Source of the DNA: Pyxidicoccus fallax
GTDB lineage: Bacteria; Myxococcota; Myxococcia; Myxococcales; Myxococcaceae
Length of the DNA stretch: 64,000 nt
Assembly (NCBI RefSeq): GCF_012933655.1
Contig: NZ_JABBJJ010000007.1
Location: 1-64,000 of the forward strand
Direction of reading: 5' to 3'
The notes under the pieces are model-generated. The model made no database searches and was not told the origin of the DNA. It worked only from the letters and a program-made list of their open reading frames with translations. The position numbers were made by a program, and so were the translations under genes. Numbering within the stretch: the stretch's first letter is position 1; each line of letters begins with the position of its first letter. This document shows positions 59,567 to 64,000 of this stretch, piece by piece.

Positions 59567-59680
59567 GCGGGTGCGTTCTAGTCCAGGCGGCCGTCCGGGC
59601 GCTCCCCTGAAATGCCGAGGTGCCCGCCCGCCGACAGAGGCCCCGGCACGTCCGGCCCCCGGGCGCTACCTTTGGCTGTC

Positions 59681-61015
59681 ATGGACCTCTTCGAACATGC
59701 CGGCCAGAAGGAGCAGGCCAGCCAGGCACCCCTGGCCGACCGCATGCGCCCCCGCTCGCTCTCCGAGTTCGTGGGCCAGGAGCACGTCACCGGCGAGGGC
59801 CGCTTCCTGCGCCGGGCCATCGAGAGCGACCAGGTCCCCAGCCTCATCCTCTGGGGCCCCCCGGGTACCGGCAAGACGACGCTGGCGCAGATTGTCGCCC
59901 GCTCCACCGGCGCCGCCTTCGAGTCCGTCTCCGCCGTCCTCTCCGGCGTGAAGGACCTGCGCGAGACGGTGGCCCGCGCGCAGGACCGCTGGAAGCTGCA
60001 CCGAAAGCGCACCTTCCTCTTCGTGGACGAAATCCACCGCTTCAACAAGGCCCAGCAGGACGCGCTCCTGCCCCACGTGGAGCAGGGCACCGTGACGCTC
60101 ATCGGCGCCACCACGGAGAACCCCTCCTTCGAGGTCAACGCCGCCCTCCTCTCCCGCTGCCGCGTCGTCACCCTGCGCGGCCTGGAGGAGGACGAATTGC
60201 TGGCCCTCCTGCGCCGCGCGGTGGCGGACGAGCGTGGGCTGGGCGGCCGCGTGGTGGTGGACGACGAGGCCCTGGCCTTCCTCGCCAGCACGGCCGGGGG
60301 CGACGCGCGCAAGGCCCTCACCGCGCTGGAGGTGGCCGCGGCCCACGGCGGCGCGAAGGTGGACCGCGCGTCCGCGGAAGAGGCCCTGCAGCAGAAGATG
60401 CTCCTCTACGACAAGGGCGGCGAGGAGCACTACAACGTCATCAGCGCCTTCATCAAATCCATGCGCGGCAGCGACGTGGACGCCGCCGTGTACTGGATGG
60501 TGCGGATGCTGGAGGCCGGCGAGGACCCGCTCTTCATCCTCCGGCGCATGGTCATCTTCGCGTCCGAGGACATCGGCAACGCGGACCCGCGCGCGCTCCA
60601 GGTGGCGGTGAGCGCGCTGCAGGCCTTCCAGCTCATGGGCCTGCCCGAGGGCACCCTGCCCATGACCCAGGCCGTCACCTACCTCGCGCTGGCGCCCAAG
60701 GCGAACACGGTGATTACCGCGTACATGGCCGCGCGCGAGGCCGTGACGAAGGAAGGCGCGCTGCCGGTGCCCCTGCACCTGCGCAACGCGCCCACGAAGC
60801 TGATGAAGTCACTGGGGTACGGGGGCGGCTACAAGTACCCCCACAACTTCGAGGGCAACTACGTCCCCGAGGACTACCTGCCGGAGGCCCTCAAGGCCCG
60901 CCGCTTCTACACCCCCACCCGGAACGGCGAGGAGGCGGAGCTGGCGGACCGCTACGAGGCCATCCAACGCCAGCTCGCGGAGCGGAGCACCCGCGAGCCG
61001 GGCGAGGAGGGCTGA
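59681..61015 (+). CDS. rarA: Replication-associated recombination protein A
   Basis: A 444-residue AAA+ ATPase (MgsA/RarA, WRNIP1 family) that acts at stalled replication forks. PLADRMRPRSLSEFVGQEH opens the protein, LWGPPGTGKTT is Walker A, LFVDEIHRFNKAQQDALL Walker B, and GATTENPSFEVN the sensor 1 region. The C-terminal tetramerisation region (SAFIKSMRGSDVDAAVYWM, FASEDIGNADP) is complete. The start at 59681 is the family start. A 9-bp hairpin overlaps its stop codon. Confidence 0.96.
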   Translation: MDLFEHAGQKEQASQAPLADRMRPRSLSEFVGQEHVTGEGRFLRRAIESDQVPSLILWGPPGTGKTTLAQIVARSTGAAFESVSAVLSGVKDLRETVARAQDRWKLHRKRTFLFVDEIHRFNKAQQDALLPHVEQGTVTLIGATTENPSFEVNAALLSRCRVVTLRGLEEDELLALLRRAVADERGLGGRVVVDDEALAFLASTAGGDARKALTALEVAAAHGGAKVDRASAEEALQQKMLLYDKGGEEHYNVISAFIKSMRGSDVDAAVYWMVRMLEAGEDPLFILRRMVIFASEDIGNADPRALQVAVSALQAFQLMGLPEGTLPMTQAVTYLALAPKANTVITAYMAAREAVTKEGALPVPLHLRNAPTKLMKSLGYGGGYKYPHNFEGNYVPEDYLPEALKARRFYTPTRNGEEAELADRYEAIQRQLAERSTREPGEEG

Positions 61016-61026
61016 AGGCCCTCCTC
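61004..61026. terminator. Hairpin overlapping the rarA stop codon
   Basis: GAGGAGGGC-tgaag-GCCCTCCTC, perfect 9-bp arms; the loop holds the rarA TGA. It separates rarA from the convergent regulator gene. No T-run. Confidence 0.45.
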
Positions 61027-61039
61027 CGGGACTACCTCG

Positions 61040-62493
<1,454 letters not shown>

Positions 62494-62497
<4 letters not shown>

Positions 62498-64000
62498 GGC
62501 AACCTCTCGAGCTGCAGGGGAATGGGCAGGAAGACGGTGAAACGGGAGCCGGAGCCGACCTCGGTATCCACGTGGAAACTGCCCCCGTGGTCCTGGACGA
62601 TTCGGTAGGCGATGGACAGGCCCAGCCCGGTGCCTTCACCGGGGGCCTTGGTCGTGAAGGAAGGCTCGAAGATGCGCGGCAGGTGGCGCTCCTCGATGCC
62701 CGTGCCGGTGTCGGCCACGGCGAAGTAGCAGCGGTCGCCCTCGCGGCCCGTCACCAGCGTCAGCTTTCCTTCCGGCGTCGGCAGCGCCTGGAGGCCGTTC
62801 TGCAGCAGGTTGAGCACCACCTGCGCCAGCTGGCCGGGGTCGCCGTACACCTTCGGCAGGCCGTCCATCAGCCCCAGCGTCAGCTCCACCTTCGGCGTGG
62901 ACTTGAGCTGCGCGCGGAACAGCACCGCCGCGTCCTCCACGCACTTGGACAAATCGAAGAGGCGCCGGTCCTCCACGCGGCTGTGGCGGCTGAACTTCAG
63001 GAGGCTCTCCACAATCCGCTTGCAGCGCAGCGCGCTCTCTTCAATCAGCTTGAGCGACTCGAGGTCCGAGCCGCTGCGGCCCGCGTCGCGCGACATCAGC
63101 TGCGCGAAGGCGAGGATGCCGCCCAGCGGGTTGTTGATTTCGTGCGCCACGCCGCCGGCGAGCTGGCCCACCGCCGCCATCTTCTCCGTCTCGATGAGGC
63201 GGCGCGTAATCGACTGCTCCTCGGTGACGTCCCGGTACGTGCACACCACCCGGTCGTCCCCCGCCATGGGGTAGGCGGACACGACGTAGGTGCGGCCAGA
63301 CTGCTGCACCTCGCCGCGCGCGCCCTTGCCGCTCTCCACCGCCGCCGGCAGCGGGCAGCCCGTGCACGGCTCGTTGCGGCCGAAGAGGTAGCGGTAGCAG
63401 GCGGTGTCGGAGGGAATCTCTTCAATGGAGCGGCCGGCCACGCGCGCATACGCGAGGTTGGCGCGGCGCACGGCGAAGTCGCGCGCGCGCACCACGCACA
63501 GCGGCGTCTCCATGCAGTCGAAGGACAGCTCCCACTCGCGCTTGGCCTGGCTGAGCATCCGCGTGCGCTGCGCGACGCGCTCCTCCAGGTCCGCGTTGAG
63601 CAGCTTCAATTCCGCGTTCTGCTCCTGCGTCACGCGGTACAGCCGGTCATTCTCCGTCTGGAGCGCGTACTGCTCGAAGGCGCTCTTCACCGTCAGGACG
63701 AGGTGGCTGTCGTTCCACGGCTTGGAGATGAAGCGGAAGATTTCGGAGCGGTTGATGGCCTCCTCAATCGCCTGCTGGTCCGCCTGACCCGTCAGCATGA
63801 TGCGCTGGGCGCGCGGCTCCTGCTGCTTGACGTGGGTGAGGAACTCCACCCCGTTCATCCCCGGCATGCGGAAGTCGGAGATGACGACCTCGGGGTGGAA
63901 GCGCTCCAGCGTGCGCAGCCCCTGCTCGGCGTCCGTCGCCGTCTCAATCTCCCAGTCGCCCCGGCGCAGCACCCGGCGGATGGACTTGAGGATGTTCTCC
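62494..64000 (-). CDS. Receiver-first hybrid histidine kinase (5' end outside window)
   Basis: About 502 residues are visible; the frame stays open through the right edge, and a GTG inside (63972) would cut the receiver, so the start lies beyond. From N to C: a receiver with phospho-acceptor Asp in VISDFRMPG (codon 63874-63876), a coiled coil, a PAS domain, then HisKA with phospho-His in [11 protein letters not shown] (codon 63142-63144), and HATPase (N-box [10 protein letters not shown]1 ADTGTGI, G2 GEGTGLGLS). The PAS domain contains [18 protein letters not shown], a Cys-rich segment. It is coupled by an ATGA overlap to the NtrC-family gene. It has no membrane helix in the visible part, so it senses a cytoplasmic signal. 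Confidence 0.92.

Noticed and set aside
63970-63972. A GTG as the real start of the histidine kinase.
   Set aside because: The upstream codons continue a typical receiver start ([15 protein letters not shown]), so the gene extends past the window end.

Overview
The window is a GC-rich (about 70 percent), densely packed chromosomal segment with no tRNA, rRNA, CRISPR array, insertion sequence or phage gene that I can see. It most likely comes from a myxobacterium of the family Myxococcaceae (Myxococcus, Corallococcus or a relative). The indicators are a MYXO-CTERM sorting tail on a phytase-like protein, an NtrC-type enhancer-binding regulator beside a receiver-first histidine kinase, many lipoproteins, degenerate GGDEF proteins and very high third-position GC. 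I count 50 protein genes; the first and last are cut by the window ends.

Layout. 1-5129 (+): a DUF2760 gene end and two Hsp70-like ATPases, a chaperone module of unknown role. 5374-9112 (-): a small zinc-motif protein, a lipoprotein 5'-nucleotidase and a surface-sorted phytase-like protein (phosphate scavenging). 9256-22700: a polysaccharide region with gmd and rmd (GDP-rhamnose), a GT4, a tandem GT4-GT4 fusion, a putative polysaccharide-associated disordered protein, a GT2 and a large membrane protein. It is interrupted by a zinc alcohol dehydrogenase, a NADAR protein, a DUF2256/DUF3253 protein and hypotheticals. 23132-26911: a 1259-residue iron-sulfur flavoprotein resembling a fusion of the two NfnAB subunits. 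26937-28632: a lipoprotein, sixA and cyaY.

28620-36340 (-): secA followed by the translation cluster rpsB-tsf-pyrH-frr, ending in a one-base-overlapping degenerate response regulator. The S2 protein carries a long Arg/Gly/Asp tail. 36511-42399: an RlmM-like rRNA methyltransferase with a repetitive N-terminal extension, a degenerate GGDEF protein, an M23 peptidase, a PP2C phosphatase and recN. 42545-47486: a SWIM-SNF2 helicase, a D-2-hydroxyacid dehydrogenase and apt. 47490-49748 (-): a 752-residue repeat-containing protein with a hydrophobic core and no recognised family.

49996-54025 (+): a cofactor-free dioxygenase-like alpha/beta-hydrolase related to HOD/QDO and PQS-cleaving enzymes. It is followed by a TetR regulator with a clear promoter/operator, which is translationally chained (ATGA overlaps) to an MFS transporter, coaD and a metallo-beta-lactamase-fold hydrolase. 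54080-59566: an extracytoplasmic GH13 glycosidase, a second 5'-nucleotidase, a YdcF-like protein and nadK. 59681-64000: rarA, then an NtrC-family regulator and its cognate receiver-first histidine kinase, which runs off the right edge.

The most interesting items are the HOD-like dioxygenase with its TetR-MFS neighbours, the fused Nfn-like flavoprotein, the 752-residue repeat protein, the DUF2760/double-Hsp70 module and the S2 tail.
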